From Fimbriimonas ginsengisoli Gsoil 348 (GTDB taxonomy: Bacteria > Armatimonadota > Fimbriimonadia > Fimbriimonadales > Fimbriimonadaceae): a stretch of 64,000 nucleotides of DNA. The notes under the pieces were generated by a model that saw nothing but the letters and a program-made list of their open reading frames with translations, was not told where the DNA came from and did no database searches. Shown in pieces: positions 42,165 to 52,180 of the stretch. Position 1 is the first letter of the stretch, and every line of letters starts with the position of its first letter. The DNA lies in contig NZ_CP007139.1 of the NCBI RefSeq assembly GCF_000724625.1, positions 2,604,001 to 2,668,000 of the forward strand, in the 5' to 3' direction. The position numbers and the translations under genes are program-made.

Positions 42165-43331
42165 TTACGGGGTGTCTACAAGGACGGAAATCGATCGCGG
42201 TTCTGCGGTTGAACCCGCGATCATGAGTGGCGCATCGAGCAGCACATGCCGGAACGTTCCACCGAAGCTCGCTTTTGATCGCTCACAAAGCAGTTCGGTG
42301 GCAAGTTGGCCGATGCGCTCAAACGATTGACAGCACGTGGTGAGGAACCCCCCGCCAGGAACCCACCGGAGCAAGCCGTCAAAACCTAAGAGAGAGATGT
42401 CCCCAGGCACGGAAATGCCCCGGGACTGCAGCGCGGCATGTACCTGCAGCGCTACGTGGTCGTTGATTCCCACGATCGCCGTGGGAGGTTCGGGAAGACT
42501 GAGTAATTCGTCCAGGGCCGCTTCGACCCCTTCCGGCTCATCGACCATGTCTTGGAACACCAGCTCCGGATCGAATGGGATGCGGGCATCGTTCAGCGCG
42601 CGCCGGTAACCCGCTTCGCGGGCGAGCACGCTGGATACGGCATCGTTATTCGTAATCAGGGCGATCCTTCGGTGTCCGAGATCGGCCAGGTGTTTCACGC
42701 TCTGACGCGCGGCCGCTTCGTTATCGGAACCGACGAAGTCGGCTTCGAACCCCTTCGGCGGCAGCCGGTCGACGAAAACCATGGGGATGCCGGCGGCCCT
42801 CACCTTTTCGAGGGCGTGCCGGTTGCGTTCGGTGCCTAGGTACCACAGGATGGTCCCGATCGCATGGGGATCCTCGGCGAGTTCAAGCAGGTATCGCTCT
42901 TCGGCCTCAAGGCAACCCTCCCAATCGCGTCCGCTCGGTACGTTGGCCACGACGAGTCGGATGTCTCTCGGCAAGTCGGCGGACTGAATTCCTTTGAGAA
43001 TCGAGGATGCGCAGTAGTCGCCCGCATTTGGCCACAACCAAATGGCGATATCCCCGTGCCCTTCCGCCCTTCGCAACGCGCCCGCTTCCGCCGTCTCGTT
43101 GGCGGTTCGAATTCCTGGATTCCGCACGATGGGGCGGCAATTGGGCTTGCAAAGCAACAAGCCCTCCGCCTCCAATTTGCGGATGGCGCTTCGGACGATG
43201 ACTCGGCTGACGTGAAACGTCTTCGCGAGGTCTCTTTCTCCGGGCAACCCTCGTCCGACCGGCAAATCGCCGCGTCGTATCCGGTCCCGCAAACCGTCGA
43301 TCACCGCCATGACCAGGGGCGACTCATGCAT
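42165..43331 (-). CDS. GntR-type HTH fused to LacI-type sensor domain transcriptional regulator
   Basis: The 388-aa regulator has an N-terminal GntR winged helix (about 5-70: IRRGDLPVGRGLPGERDLAK, then SRVIVRSAIRKLEAEGLL) and a C-terminal LacI/periplasmic-binding-like domain (about 95-370: HRRIALITNNDAVSSVLARE, IVGINDHVALQVHAAL, DISLLGFDGLLRW). This layout is that of AraR-type sugar-responsive repressors. It heads an operon with a pseudopilin and a lipoprotein, which it may control. TTAGGAG precedes ATG 43331. Confidence 0.88.
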   Translation of the reverse strand: MHESPLVMAVIDGLRDRIRRGDLPVGRGLPGERDLAKTFHVSRVIVRSAIRKLEAEGLLLCKPNCRPIVRNPGIRTANETAEAGALRRAEGHGDIAIWLWPNAGDYCASSILKGIQSADLPRDIRLVVANVPSGRDWEGCLEAEERYLLELAEDPHAIGTILWYLGTERNRHALEKVRAAGIPMVFVDRLPPKGFEADFVGSDNEAAARQSVKHLADLGHRRIALITNNDAVSSVLAREAGYRRALNDARIPFDPELVFQDMVDEPEGVEAALDELLSLPEPPTAIVGINDHVALQVHAALQSRGISVPGDISLLGFDGLLRWVPGGGFLTTCCQSFERIGQLATELLCERSKASFGGTFRHVLLDAPLMIAGSTAEPRSISVLVDTP

Positions 43332-43559
43332 ACGAACCGAAGCTCCTAACGCAGATATATTTTGGCGGGGCCACTAGAAACAGATTGTAACACAAGTGGA
43401 CCGCAAATGCCAAAGCAGACCGAAGGCCCAAAAACGACCCAAACGAGTCCACCGCGGCAGTCGAGTGCGATTCTTAGGGAAGGCACTGCGTCGTCCACCT
43501 CTGAGGTATATTTGATCGCCGGTCCGGCCCCCACGGACCTTCAAAACGGCAAAAAACGT

Positions 43560-43600
43560 CGGGGCGTGGCGCAGTTTGGTAGCGCGCTTCCATGGGGTGG
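43560..43600 (+). pseudogene. 5' half of a tRNA-Pro(GGG) gene, truncated at the island edge
   Basis: Bases 43560-43600 read as the first half of a tRNA: acceptor strand CGGGGCG, TG, D-arm GCGC-AGTTTGGTA-GCGC, then CTTCC and anticodon loop ATGGGGT (anticodon GGG), followed by GG. After that the sequence departs from tRNA: no GGAAG closing the anticodon stem, no valid T-arm and no CGCCCCG acceptor strand follow. It lies exactly where the accessory region starts, so it is probably the remains of an integration site. Confidence 0.6.
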
Positions 43601-43927
43601 GCTCCTGCCCTTCGACCCCCATTTCTTACCCTTTCCAGGTTCAAACCGCGCATTTCCACAGGTTAGGGATATGCGGCTCGACTTCACCCTGGGTGAGTGG
43701 TCCTCGACTGCTATTCTACACTCGTTGAAAGTCCGTCGGTTGTTACCAGTGTCGAACTTTATCGTTTGTCCCGTAGGAGCCATCGCCTTTGTATCTGGCT
43801 GAACGCTGGTGTTTCAGAGTCCTCGCAGAATATCGCCACTGACAACCATTTTGCTGTACTAACGCCTGTTATACTTGCGATCATCGCGCCATGGGCGTGC
43901 ACTTCCTTCTGGTCCGTGTATTTTATC

Positions 43928-46387
43928 GTGGCAAAGATTAAGGACATTCTCATTTGCCAAAACAAATCAGCGCAGATCGAATTAGCGAGGCGCGTCGTTC
44001 TTTCGCAAAACCTCGGTCCCTTCGGAATCTGGTCGTGGCTCGCTGATTCGCTGAGAGAGTTGCCGAGACGCTCTTGGACTCGAGAAGCTCACAAACGACT
44101 CTGGGATGGTGGGCTGTTGACAATTGACAGCACCCCTGCGAACCCTGGTTCGGTCGCTGACTACAGCAGCCGGATCATCTCAGCGGGGCTTCAGGTTAAC
44201 AAGCGGGTCGCAATACTCTTCCCGAAAGGAACGGATCATGGCAGCATTGTGCCGGATGTTGCGGTTTCCTGGTGCTTGGAACCGAAAGAGTTCAAGTTGA
44301 CGAACCGAGTCCTGCTTGTCAGCGGCCGAGCTGGCGCTCACAGGCCACTAAGACATGCGCAGGTGGGAGCACTTGCGCTAGCGAGTGTATTGGACATACA
44401 CGCCAATGATGCCAATGCCACCCTGAACCTGGCCGGGCGTGCTTCACAACTTCCGACAGTTATCTACACTTCACGCCCGTCAAACCTGAGGAGTCTACTG
44501 AATGATGTACAGCCAGATGTGGTCATTCTTGACTTGTGCGCGACGGATCGACAGCCCTGGGTTGTGTCGGCCATGGCCGATTTGCGAACGTTTAAGAACC
44601 CTGTCGCCCTATGGACAGATAACCCCTTCGTCTACGTGTTGGCGGGTTCAACCGAATGGCTTCGCTTTCGCTGGGACTCGGGAAAGCCAGCAGATGAGAC
44701 GGATGTGGAACCCCTGAGGCTGAGGTCACTCATCGCCCAGCAGGGAACTACATCCCTGAACTCACTGATCGTTCCGACGCTCAGCAATTCAGCGGAAGCG
44801 ATGATGAGAGATGCGACCATCGATCTTGTTCGAGCAAGGGTGGAGCTTAATGGGGCGTTGGCCCAGGAAGCAGCATCCCTGCTCGCCAGATTTGTCCGCG
44901 CGATGAGTCGGTTATCGATACCTGTTGCTGAGTTTGATGATCTCTCCAGCACCCACTGGGGTGTTGCTTCACTGACTGCTCTCAGTGACGAAGTTGAGAA
45001 CTATTTCAAGTATTGGACAGATTCACCCCTGCCGCTGACCCGTGCGCGAGAGGCAGCGCAGGAGGCTTTTCGCCTACTGCGAAGAGACGGACCCGCCTTG
45101 GGCAAAGCGCTTACCAACCACATCTTGGAAGGGAGAGAGCCCCGGCAGGTTCTTTTTCCTTCCCGTTCGCAGGCAGCACTGTTTCGAAAACATTTCGCAA
45201 GCGAGTACGGACTCCAGCAGGGTGCTCCTCTGCTCCCCCTGTCGCCGGATGAGTTGGGAACTTTGGAAATCGAAGGGCAGCTTCTCGTTGTCGGTTTGCC
45301 CTATCCCGACTTCTTCTTCAAAGCACCTCAAGTTCTTTTAACGGACCGGATTGAGGTACTCCACCATGAATTTGAGGTCAAACTCGCCGACTGGGTCTTT
45401 AACACTTCGGTAGAGATGTGTGCGCCATCTACAGAAGAAAATGTCCATGCCGTGGCACAACTCCTCGGCAAAACAGAGCCGATTATTGGGCCACAAAGCC
45501 AGTCCAGAATCGTGCGAACGCCTGCAACGTTTGTTACCCCCCAAGGGACAAAGGAGTCTCAAGCAATGCAATTGAACTTGCCAAGCCAGATAGACGCTTG
45601 GGCCAGTCTTCTAAGCCAAGAGGAGCTCGATGCCGAAGGAATGGAAAGCGAACCGTTGGAACGCGGAGGTACTTGGACTTCCGCTGCGGTCGAAATACGG
45701 TTTTCCGATCGCACATGGGTCTTCCTCGATGAGTGCGGTCCCGTTCAAGTCGTTACAAGTAGCAGAATGGAGCAGCGTCCCGCAAGAGACTTGGTTGCCG
45801 GTGATCAAATCATGCTCATCAATGGTCAGAAGCGACAAGATCAATTTTCGATGCTGCTGACTAGACTCCACGCCGTTAGCGGTGTTTCCGTTTACGTTGA
45901 TCTCGTCAATAGGTGGCGGAGCGAAATCGGTGAACTGTACCATCGACACTGGGTCGCCCAGGGGTTGGGAACCAACGAGTTACTCTGTAAGCTCAGGTCC
46001 CTGGGCACAAGCGTCACAACGGCTGATACGGTTCGAAACTGGATTCGTGGCTGGCATACACCGCAAGACCGCCAAGACATCTGGAGAGTCGCAGTCGCTC
46101 TCGAAATGCCATTCACGACCCAGCACCACCGGGCCATAGCAAAGGCTGCCACGGAGATCGCCAACGTTCACCGACAAGTGTCTCGGCAGATTAACCTTTG
46201 GCTGGAATGGCGATTGAGCGATCCCCTAAGAGCAAGGTCCGCGATGAATGCAGAGATTCTCCCCGATCTAGGGATTTCTCTTGCAGATTTCTATGACGCC
46301 GTTGTGATACTCGACATCGAAGAAATCCAACTCCTTGACCGTCCGGTTCCGGGGAGTCTAATTGGAAGGAGACAAGGCTTACTATGA
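43928..46387 (+). CDS. drmE: DISARM-associated protein DrmE (class 2 type)
   Basis: The frame is open from GTG 43697, but the first ~77 codons look non-coding; GTG 43928 (VAKIKDILICQNK) gives 819 aa, a plausible DrmE length. No strong ribosome site marks the start. I assign it by position: it is directly upstream of, and overlaps by ATGA, a drmA-drmB-drmC set, as in class 2 DISARM. Visible features are a Rossmann-like stretch (TVIYTSRPSNLRSL, DVVILDLCATDR), and a C-terminal helical region. The molecular function of DrmE is not established. Base composition is less GC-rich than in the upstream genes. Confidence 0.7.
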   Translation: MAKIKDILICQNKSAQIELARRVVLSQNLGPFGIWSWLADSLRELPRRSWTREAHKRLWDGGLLTIDSTPANPGSVADYSSRIISAGLQVNKRVAILFPKGTDHGSIVPDVAVSWCLEPKEFKLTNRVLLVSGRAGAHRPLRHAQVGALALASVLDIHANDANATLNLAGRASQLPTVIYTSRPSNLRSLLNDVQPDVVILDLCATDRQPWVVSAMADLRTFKNPVALWTDNPFVYVLAGSTEWLRFRWDSGKPADETDVEPLRLRSLIAQQGTTSLNSLIVPTLSNSAEAMMRDATIDLVRARVELNGALAQEAASLLARFVRAMSRLSIPVAEFDDLSSTHWGVASLTALSDEVENYFKYWTDSPLPLTRAREAAQEAFRLLRRDGPALGKALTNHILEGREPRQVLFPSRSQAALFRKHFASEYGLQQGAPLLPLSPDELGTLEIEGQLLVVGLPYPDFFFKAPQVLLTDRIEVLHHEFEVKLADWVFNTSVEMCAPSTEENVHAVAQLLGKTEPIIGPQSQSRIVRTPATFVTPQGTKESQAMQLNLPSQIDAWASLLSQEELDAEGMESEPLERGGTWTSAAVEIRFSDRTWVFLDECGPVQVVTSSRMEQRPARDLVAGDQIMLINGQKRQDQFSMLLTRLHAVSGVSVYVDLVNRWRSEIGELYHRHWVAQGLGTNELLCKLRSLGTSVTTADTVRNWIRGWHTPQDRQDIWRVAVALEMPFTTQHHRAIAKAATEIANVHRQVSRQINLWLEWRLSDPLRARSAMNAEILPDLGISLADFYDAVVILDIEEIQLLDRPVPGSLIGRRQGLL

Positions 46388-49300
46388 GTAGCCAAGCGTT
46401 ACCAACTGAAGTTCAGAATCAACTTGAATTAGCTTCCGCACTCATTGAGTACGTGGTTGCAGAAGCATCGGGCCGTTCCGAGACTGTTTGCTTCGGGGAC
46501 TTCCCAAGGAATCAATACTTCATCGGTAGTCTCCGACCCACTCCCTTGGCTCCCGATGCGACTCGCTGGCTTTCAGACCTAAAGCAAAAAATGTCCCCGG
46601 TTGCTGCAGGCTTGGACGCGCTGGTCAAGATACCCAGTGACCACTCAATAGAGGTTTGGGCAACGATCAGTTGGAACGTCTACTACCGAGTCCGTCCATC
46701 GTATGAAGAACAACAAACCTTTCAAGATCCAATCCGCAGGGACGATGAGGACAACGACGATGACTCGGTCGGGTCTCCACCCCCGCCTTCACAACCTAAC
46801 ACAAGGCAGCGGGAGCGGCCGGTACCCAAATTCAAGAAATTGAATTGCTCGGCATCTGGTCCATTAGTCTTGCAAAGCCATGAAAGCGGGATAAGTGTCG
46901 AAGCTGGTGGCGTAAATACCGCCATTAACGCGGAGCTGGCGAGGGTTGGCGCTATACGTGACGCAGACCCTGACTTGTTCCGAGTGGGTCCAAGGCCGGA
47001 CCCTGAGTTACCAAACAAGCTCGGAGCAGCAGACATGGTTAGCGACCAGGCCTATAGACGATATTGGGCTAATTTGCCGGACCTGGCGATTACACCATGG
47101 GCTATCCGCGTTGACGTCTCCTGCGAACCTTCTCCTGAGCACATTGAACATGGCCGGCTGGTAGTGGATATCGTCAATGTCACTCCGATCTCCGAGAAAG
47201 ACCAGGTTCACGAGCCGTTCATATTCGACACACGCTTGCAACTCGAATTCCCATCAGGCTGTCTGGCTCCATTTCGCCTAGTCTCTGCTCCGAAGGACTT
47301 TCGAGAAAATCCACGTATGTTTGGCCGGGGCCGCAACTGCGCGGTCGAACATGCTGACGACACCCTTTCTACCACCCACACGCCGATGTACATGCAGGGC
47401 CGTTACGTCACAAGGGAAACGCCCGAAGCACTTACTTGTGAGCTTGCAACAGATCCGTTTCCCACATTGGAGAAACTAGAAGTGGCAATGTCCTCCTACG
47501 AATTGGCGTGGGATCAAGCGCTGTCCGAATTCAGACTCGACCCAGCATGGGATGATGAACAAGAATTGGCCTTTATGAAGGACCGAGCACTCTACTTCGA
47601 TGAGGTAAGTCGCTTCAAACACGGCCTCAACCTATTGCGAACAAATGCAGATGTTGCATACGCTTTCACGCTCATGAATCGCGCTTTCGAGCGCAATGCA
47701 CTAAGAGCCTGGAGACTTATGCAGATTGTCTTTATCGTTACCCAACTCCCGGGACTCGTTGCCGAAGATCCGATGGATCAGGAAAGGGAAACAGTTGACA
47801 TAATCTACTTCCCAACTGGGGGCGGAAAAACCGAAGCTTACCTTGCCGCAGTAGTTTTCTCATGCTTCTGGGATAGATTGCGAGGGAAGATTGCAGGTGT
47901 CACGGCTTGGGCTCGATTTCCTCTTCGCCTCCTTACTGCACAGCAGTTGCAGCGTTTTGCAAACATCATTTGCTGTGCCGACCTAGTGCGAAAAGCCGAA
48001 CCGGATATTAGGCTCTCGGGGAGTAATGTAGACGGTTTTGCGGTCGGCTATTACGTTGGCTCTGGCGGAACACCGAATTCCATCCAGTCGGCCACGGCGT
48101 CGAACTCCGGATCGGGGCTACCTTGGGCTCAAGCGCAGGACCCAACGTTCATTCAGAAGTTCAAACGAATCGCAGTCTGCCCGGCGTGCCGCACGAGAAC
48201 CGTGATCGTGGAATTCGACCACGTCGCCGTAGTTCTCCGCCACAAATGTGTAAATGAATCGTGCGCGTTTTCAGAAGGAATACTTCCAATATACGTTGTC
48301 GATAACGACCTTTATCGTTATCTCCCAAGTGTTATGGTCGGCACTCTCGACAAACTCGCGCAAATAGGTATAGCACGAAAATTTGGAATGATTTTAGGCA
48401 GTGTCGATGGCAGGTGCCCCACTCATGGGTACTACAACGGCAAATGTTGCCAAGATGGCTGCCGCGAAACTCTATCGAAAGTGAAGCCTGTGGGCCTGTC
48501 CGGTCCTTCCCTCTTTGTTCAAGATGAACTGCATTTGCTGCGCGAGGGTTTAGGAACCTTCGACTCCCATTATGAGACGCTATTCCAGCTACTTCTGAAC
48601 GAAGCTGGTACGAAGATGCCGATCAAGATACTAGCTTCCTCAGCCACGATTGAGCAGTTTGAGAGGCAAGTCAACCAGCTGTATGCCAGAAGCAAGGCCA
48701 GAGTATTTCCCGGCCCAGGTCCGAAGAAGGGCCACTCGTTTTACGCAACAACTCTGAACTACCCACAAAGGCTCTACGTCGGAGTGTTACCCCACAACAA
48801 GACTCTTCTAAACGCGTTGTTTAAGTTGACTGAGTCGTACGTGCGCGGCTTGGGAACGCTACGCGGGAGATATCACACAGGACCAACCTTTACCGACGTT
48901 TCCACCCTCTACTCGTCTTGTGCGCATTACTTCTTGGCCAATCCTGACTTAGACGCTTTTAAGACTGACTTACGGGATCATGTCAGCCCAGCGCTAGTTA
49001 AGGATGGTTTCCCGCAGCCCACGACGTATACACTGACTGGAGGCACGTCTGCAGACGACGTAAGTGGAACCTTGGAGGCACTTGAGAGAAGCTCAGCCGT
49101 GTCAGACCCTGTTCAGTTCGTGTTGGCCACCAATACGATAAGCCACGGAGTCGACATTGACAGGTTGAACTGGATGTTCTTCTTTGGGATGCCTCGTCAG
49201 ACTGCCGAGTATATCCAAGCGTCGAGTCGAGTGGGAAGGGCATACATTGGTGTTGTCTTCACATGCTTCAACCCTACCAGGGAGCGAGACCAAAGCCATT

Positions 49301-49791
49301 ATCACTACTTCGCTAAGCAACACGAATTCCTCGGCAAACTCGTTGAACCTGTGCCAGTAAATAGATGGTCGAAATTCTCTCTCGACCGTACTTTGCCGGG
49401 TGCCATCAATGCGATGTTGCTACACCAGCAGTCCCAGAAACTGAGAAGTGACCGCAGGAATCTAGTCTATATTCTCGACAATGTCAAAGCCATGTTTGCC
49501 AGCGGCGAACTGAGCGAAGCAGAAGTTGAATCAGGCGTACTGACGGCGTATTTGGGGCCTCAAAACAACCTTGGGGACCCAGCATTCCGAGCTAGACTGC
49601 AGCAACGCTGCAAAGCCATTATATTTGACCAGATCGAGACGAGTGTTCGGCCGGTCACGTTCGTGAGCGATGCCATGACACCTAGTCCCATGAGGAGCCT
49701 TCGTGAAGTTGACGAGCCTGTGTCCATACGACTGAATTCGGCGGGCTTAAGTTGGAGTAGGGTTGCACGTGCAAAGGGCGGTGGAGCGTAG
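46384..49791 (+). CDS. drmA: DISARM helicase DrmA
   Basis: The 1135-aa protein is an SF2-type helicase: Walker A in YFPTGGGKTEAYLAA near residue 480, DELH box in FVQDELHLL near 714, motif III LASSATIEQFERQ near 753, and C-terminal motifs LATNTISHGVDIDRL and YIQASSRVGRA near 945. Between Walker A and DELH there is a ~230-residue insert with zinc-type cysteines (CPACRTRT ... CVNESC). The N-terminal ~450 residues are typical of the long DrmA proteins. In DISARM, DrmA and DrmB form a complex that acts on invading DNA. It overlaps drmB by one base. Confidence 0.88.
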   Translation: MSSQALPTEVQNQLELASALIEYVVAEASGRSETVCFGDFPRNQYFIGSLRPTPLAPDATRWLSDLKQKMSPVAAGLDALVKIPSDHSIEVWATISWNVYYRVRPSYEEQQTFQDPIRRDDEDNDDDSVGSPPPPSQPNTRQRERPVPKFKKLNCSASGPLVLQSHESGISVEAGGVNTAINAELARVGAIRDADPDLFRVGPRPDPELPNKLGAADMVSDQAYRRYWANLPDLAITPWAIRVDVSCEPSPEHIEHGRLVVDIVNVTPISEKDQVHEPFIFDTRLQLEFPSGCLAPFRLVSAPKDFRENPRMFGRGRNCAVEHADDTLSTTHTPMYMQGRYVTRETPEALTCELATDPFPTLEKLEVAMSSYELAWDQALSEFRLDPAWDDEQELAFMKDRALYFDEVSRFKHGLNLLRTNADVAYAFTLMNRAFERNALRAWRLMQIVFIVTQLPGLVAEDPMDQERETVDIIYFPTGGGKTEAYLAAVVFSCFWDRLRGKIAGVTAWARFPLRLLTAQQLQRFANIICCADLVRKAEPDIRLSGSNVDGFAVGYYVGSGGTPNSIQSATASNSGSGLPWAQAQDPTFIQKFKRIAVCPACRTRTVIVEFDHVAVVLRHKCVNESCAFSEGILPIYVVDNDLYRYLPSVMVGTLDKLAQIGIARKFGMILGSVDGRCPTHGYYNGKCCQDGCRETLSKVKPVGLSGPSLFVQDELHLLREGLGTFDSHYETLFQLLLNEAGTKMPIKILASSATIEQFERQVNQLYARSKARVFPGPGPKKGHSFYATTLNYPQRLYVGVLPHNKTLLNALFKLTESYVRGLGTLRGRYHTGPTFTDVSTLYSSCAHYFLANPDLDAFKTDLRDHVSPALVKDGFPQPTTYTLTGGTSADDVSGTLEALERSSAVSDPVQFVLATNTISHGVDIDRLNWMFFFGMPRQTAEYIQASSRVGRAYIGVVFTCFNPTRERDQSHYHYFAKQHEFLGKLVEPVPVNRWSKFSLDRTLPGAINAMLLHQQSQKLRSDRRNLVYILDNVKAMFASGELSEAEVESGVLTAYLGPQNNLGDPAFRARLQQRCKAIIFDQIETSVRPVTFVSDAMTPSPMRSLREVDEPVSIRLNSAGLSWSRVARAKGGGA

Positions 49792-51656
49792 TGGCGATGG
49801 AAGTTGGTAAGCGGCAGATTCTATTTCAATACTTGCCTGGAAAGGTGTTCGATCATCGTGATGGAGTAATCGCGCGCGTCCGTTCAATTGTGGGCAGGGA
49901 GCACAAAGACGTTACGCCCAGCCTGCTACTGCAATCCATTCGTGAGCATGCATCCAGCTGGCCCGCCGACATGCGCACAAACTTGCCGGACCAACACCTA
50001 AACGACCTCAGCCAGTTCGTCTTTCTAGACCCGCTCGAATTAGAAGCCGAGCTATTTCCGCTCGTCTTCTGGTGCAATAACGATAGCTGCGCGCACGTTC
50101 GAGTAGTCAACGAAGACACAGTACCCAGGACGGCAAAGTGCACGAGATGCTCGGTCGGCGAAGCTATTCAAATGCCGTTTGTGCTGATGCACGCTTGTGG
50201 TCGGCTCGAAGCTTGGAATCCTCCTCAGTGCGGTACATGTAGATCAAGGGCCGATCTTGCTCTTCAGCGAAGAGGCAAGCTTCTGGGAAGCAACTCCCGC
50301 TGGTGGTGTCTGCGTTGCCAGGTAGCTGTTACCCCCCTCACGCCGAGATGTTCATGCGGTTGGTCGAACCCTGCAGATGGCATTTCGCCGATGATGCAGT
50401 ACGAACTATATCGCGCCGGTCGAACCATGTACCCGCAAACTGTAACTGCGGTCAATCAACCAAACAGATCGGAGGAGACAACGAAATTACTGGCCACCGA
50501 TGGTTGGGCAGCAGCGGCGACTTCAATCCATCTGGGCTTGGACCAGATTCGTGGAATGTCCCTCAACGAATGGTGCCGCCAAAGGCGAGCGGTTGACGGC
50601 GACGGAGCAGCAGCAACTGCAGAAATCAGCACGGAGGAACTAAATGCTTTAATGAATCAGCTTATGCGAGGTGAGATCACGCCGGCGCAGATGCAGGAAC
50701 GGGTTACTCAGGCTAGACAGTCCGCAAGTTCTAGCCAAGTTGCTCTTTCACGAGCGAATTTGGAAGCCGCTATTTACAACGCGATCAACTTGGATTCTCC
50801 AGCAATAGCAAGCGTTGGGCGTGAAATGTTGGAGTCAGTATTCCTCTCGGAAGCTACCCGAGTAGGAACTGAACAGGGGGACTCCAACGGCACCTCTATT
50901 GAAAGACTGCTGGCCAAAATGGGAATTGCCGAAGTTTCAGTTGTGACAGACTTCCCCGTGACTACTGCAGTTTATGGCTTTACGCGGGGAGCCCCAGGTC
51001 AGAAAGCCAAGCTCAACCCATTTCCTCGCGACACTCATTACGGAAGAATTCCAGTTTACACGGACGTCGTGGAGGCGGATGCATTAATTGTAACGCTCAA
51101 TCCCAATATGATTGTACAGTGGCTCGAATCACTTGGCTACAGTTGTACTTTGCCCGGTGCCTCTTCTCCGGAGGTCTCAGCGAAGGGATATTTCCTAAAC
51201 CTATTTGATGGTGTTGATCTTCGGGAAACAATCGGGGCAGGAGCGCCAGAGGCAAGATTAGTATTTGGAGCACTGCACTCGTTATCACATATCTCGATTA
51301 GGCAGGCCGCATTACTGTCCGGTCTTGATGTCACTAGTATGTCCGAGTATTTGCTGCCTCGATCCCTCTCCTATGCCATATTTTGCAACCATCGATTTGG
51401 AGCAACTATTGGTGCCTTGGTATCGCTCTTTGACCAATCTCTTGAGATCTGGCTAGAGTCCATCAGAGAAAATAGAGGTTGTGTTTACGATCCTGTTTGT
51501 ACGTCGCAAGGAGGGGTTTGCCATTCCTGTTGCCACCTAGCCGAGACTAGTTGCAGGTTCTTTAACCTCAACTTAGCGCGTCCCATGCTTTTTGGTGGTC
51601 ATGACCGTGAACTCGGCAATGTTTCTCGCGGATATTTGCAGTTTTCAGAGGAATGA
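49791..51656 (+). CDS. drmB: DISARM protein DrmB (DUF1998)
   Basis: The 621-aa protein starts at GTG 49791, overlapping the drmA stop (TAGTG). The N-terminal half has paired cysteines (CGRLEAWNPPQCGTC, WWCLRCQVAV, PRCSCGW). The C-terminal half is a DUF1998 domain ending in a cysteine cluster (DPVCTSQGGVCHSCCHLAE, then TSCRFFN). DrmB partners the DrmA helicase in all known DISARM systems. It overlaps drmC by 4 bases, completing one translationally coupled unit. Confidence 0.88.
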   Translation: MAMEVGKRQILFQYLPGKVFDHRDGVIARVRSIVGREHKDVTPSLLLQSIREHASSWPADMRTNLPDQHLNDLSQFVFLDPLELEAELFPLVFWCNNDSCAHVRVVNEDTVPRTAKCTRCSVGEAIQMPFVLMHACGRLEAWNPPQCGTCRSRADLALQRRGKLLGSNSRWWCLRCQVAVTPLTPRCSCGWSNPADGISPMMQYELYRAGRTMYPQTVTAVNQPNRSEETTKLLATDGWAAAATSIHLGLDQIRGMSLNEWCRQRRAVDGDGAAATAEISTEELNALMNQLMRGEITPAQMQERVTQARQSASSSQVALSRANLEAAIYNAINLDSPAIASVGREMLESVFLSEATRVGTEQGDSNGTSIERLLAKMGIAEVSVVTDFPVTTAVYGFTRGAPGQKAKLNPFPRDTHYGRIPVYTDVVEADALIVTLNPNMIVQWLESLGYSCTLPGASSPEVSAKGYFLNLFDGVDLRETIGAGAPEARLVFGALHSLSHISIRQAALLSGLDVTSMSEYLLPRSLSYAIFCNHRFGATIGALVSLFDQSLEIWLESIRENRGCVYDPVCTSQGGVCHSCCHLAETSCRFFNLNLARPMLFGGHDRELGNVSRGYLQFSEE

Positions 51657-52180
51657 ACGATTCAACTGTGCTGGTTACGACATTGCCGGACCAGCTACTA
51701 TGTGGGACCGAGTTTGATGTCCGGCGAACTGCTGGGGTGCTCGTTCAACTTGTTACGGAAGCCAAAGAGGAGCTTCTCATTGCCTCTCCCTTCATCACCG
51801 CGGATGATGAGTATATGGGTGGGGAGAGCATGTATCAGTCCTTGGTAGCAGCGACAAAAAGAGGTGTTAAGCTTATCTGCTTCCTCTCGACCAGTGGCGC
51901 AAAGGACGTGCTGTCCAATGGGCTTCACCGTGAACTACATAACCTAACGCTCTTCGAGCCTAGCAGTGCACTTGCTGCTGAGAAGCGCATGGGTTCGCAC
52001 GCAAAAGTGGTGATTGCAGACTCAATGAGTGCCTACATTGGGAGTGCCAATTTCACCTATCCTGGCCTGCACTCCCAGTTGGAGATCGGAGTACACGTCC
52101 ACGGGGATATCGCTCGGGAGTGCAGGTGCCTCTGGAACATAGTTCAGGCGAACGGCTACTTCCAGCAAGTCTTCCCTTAG
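51653..52180 (+). CDS. drmC: DISARM phospholipase D-like protein DrmC
   Basis: The 175-aa protein has one HKD motif: His116-x-Lys118-x4-Asp123 in SHAKVVIADS, followed by GSANFTYPG, the PLD/nuclease active-site signature. Upstream is a typical PLD beta-alpha stretch (ELLIASPFITADDEYMGG). Single-motif PLD proteins work as dimers. DrmC is reported to be dispensable for protection in some DISARM systems. It is somewhat short for the family. Its stop overlaps that of the convergent GNAT-ABC gene (TTAG). Confidence 0.85.
   Translation: MNDSTVLVTTLPDQLLCGTEFDVRRTAGVLVQLVTEAKEELLIASPFITADDEYMGGESMYQSLVAATKRGVKLICFLSTSGAKDVLSNGLHRELHNLTLFEPSSALAAEKRMGSHAKVVIADSMSAYIGSANFTYPGLHSQLEIGVHVHGDIARECRCLWNIVQANGYFQQVFP

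Noticed and set aside
43621-43660. T-arm of the tRNA-Pro in ccaggttcaaaccgcgc
   Set aside because: The loop-like ttcaaa is present, but the flanking bases do not form a 5-bp stem and no acceptor strand follows.
43697-43927. N-terminal extension of DrmE back to GTG 43697
   Set aside because: The sequence has no ribosome site, looks non-coding and lies just after the tRNA fragment; kept only as an open-frame note.
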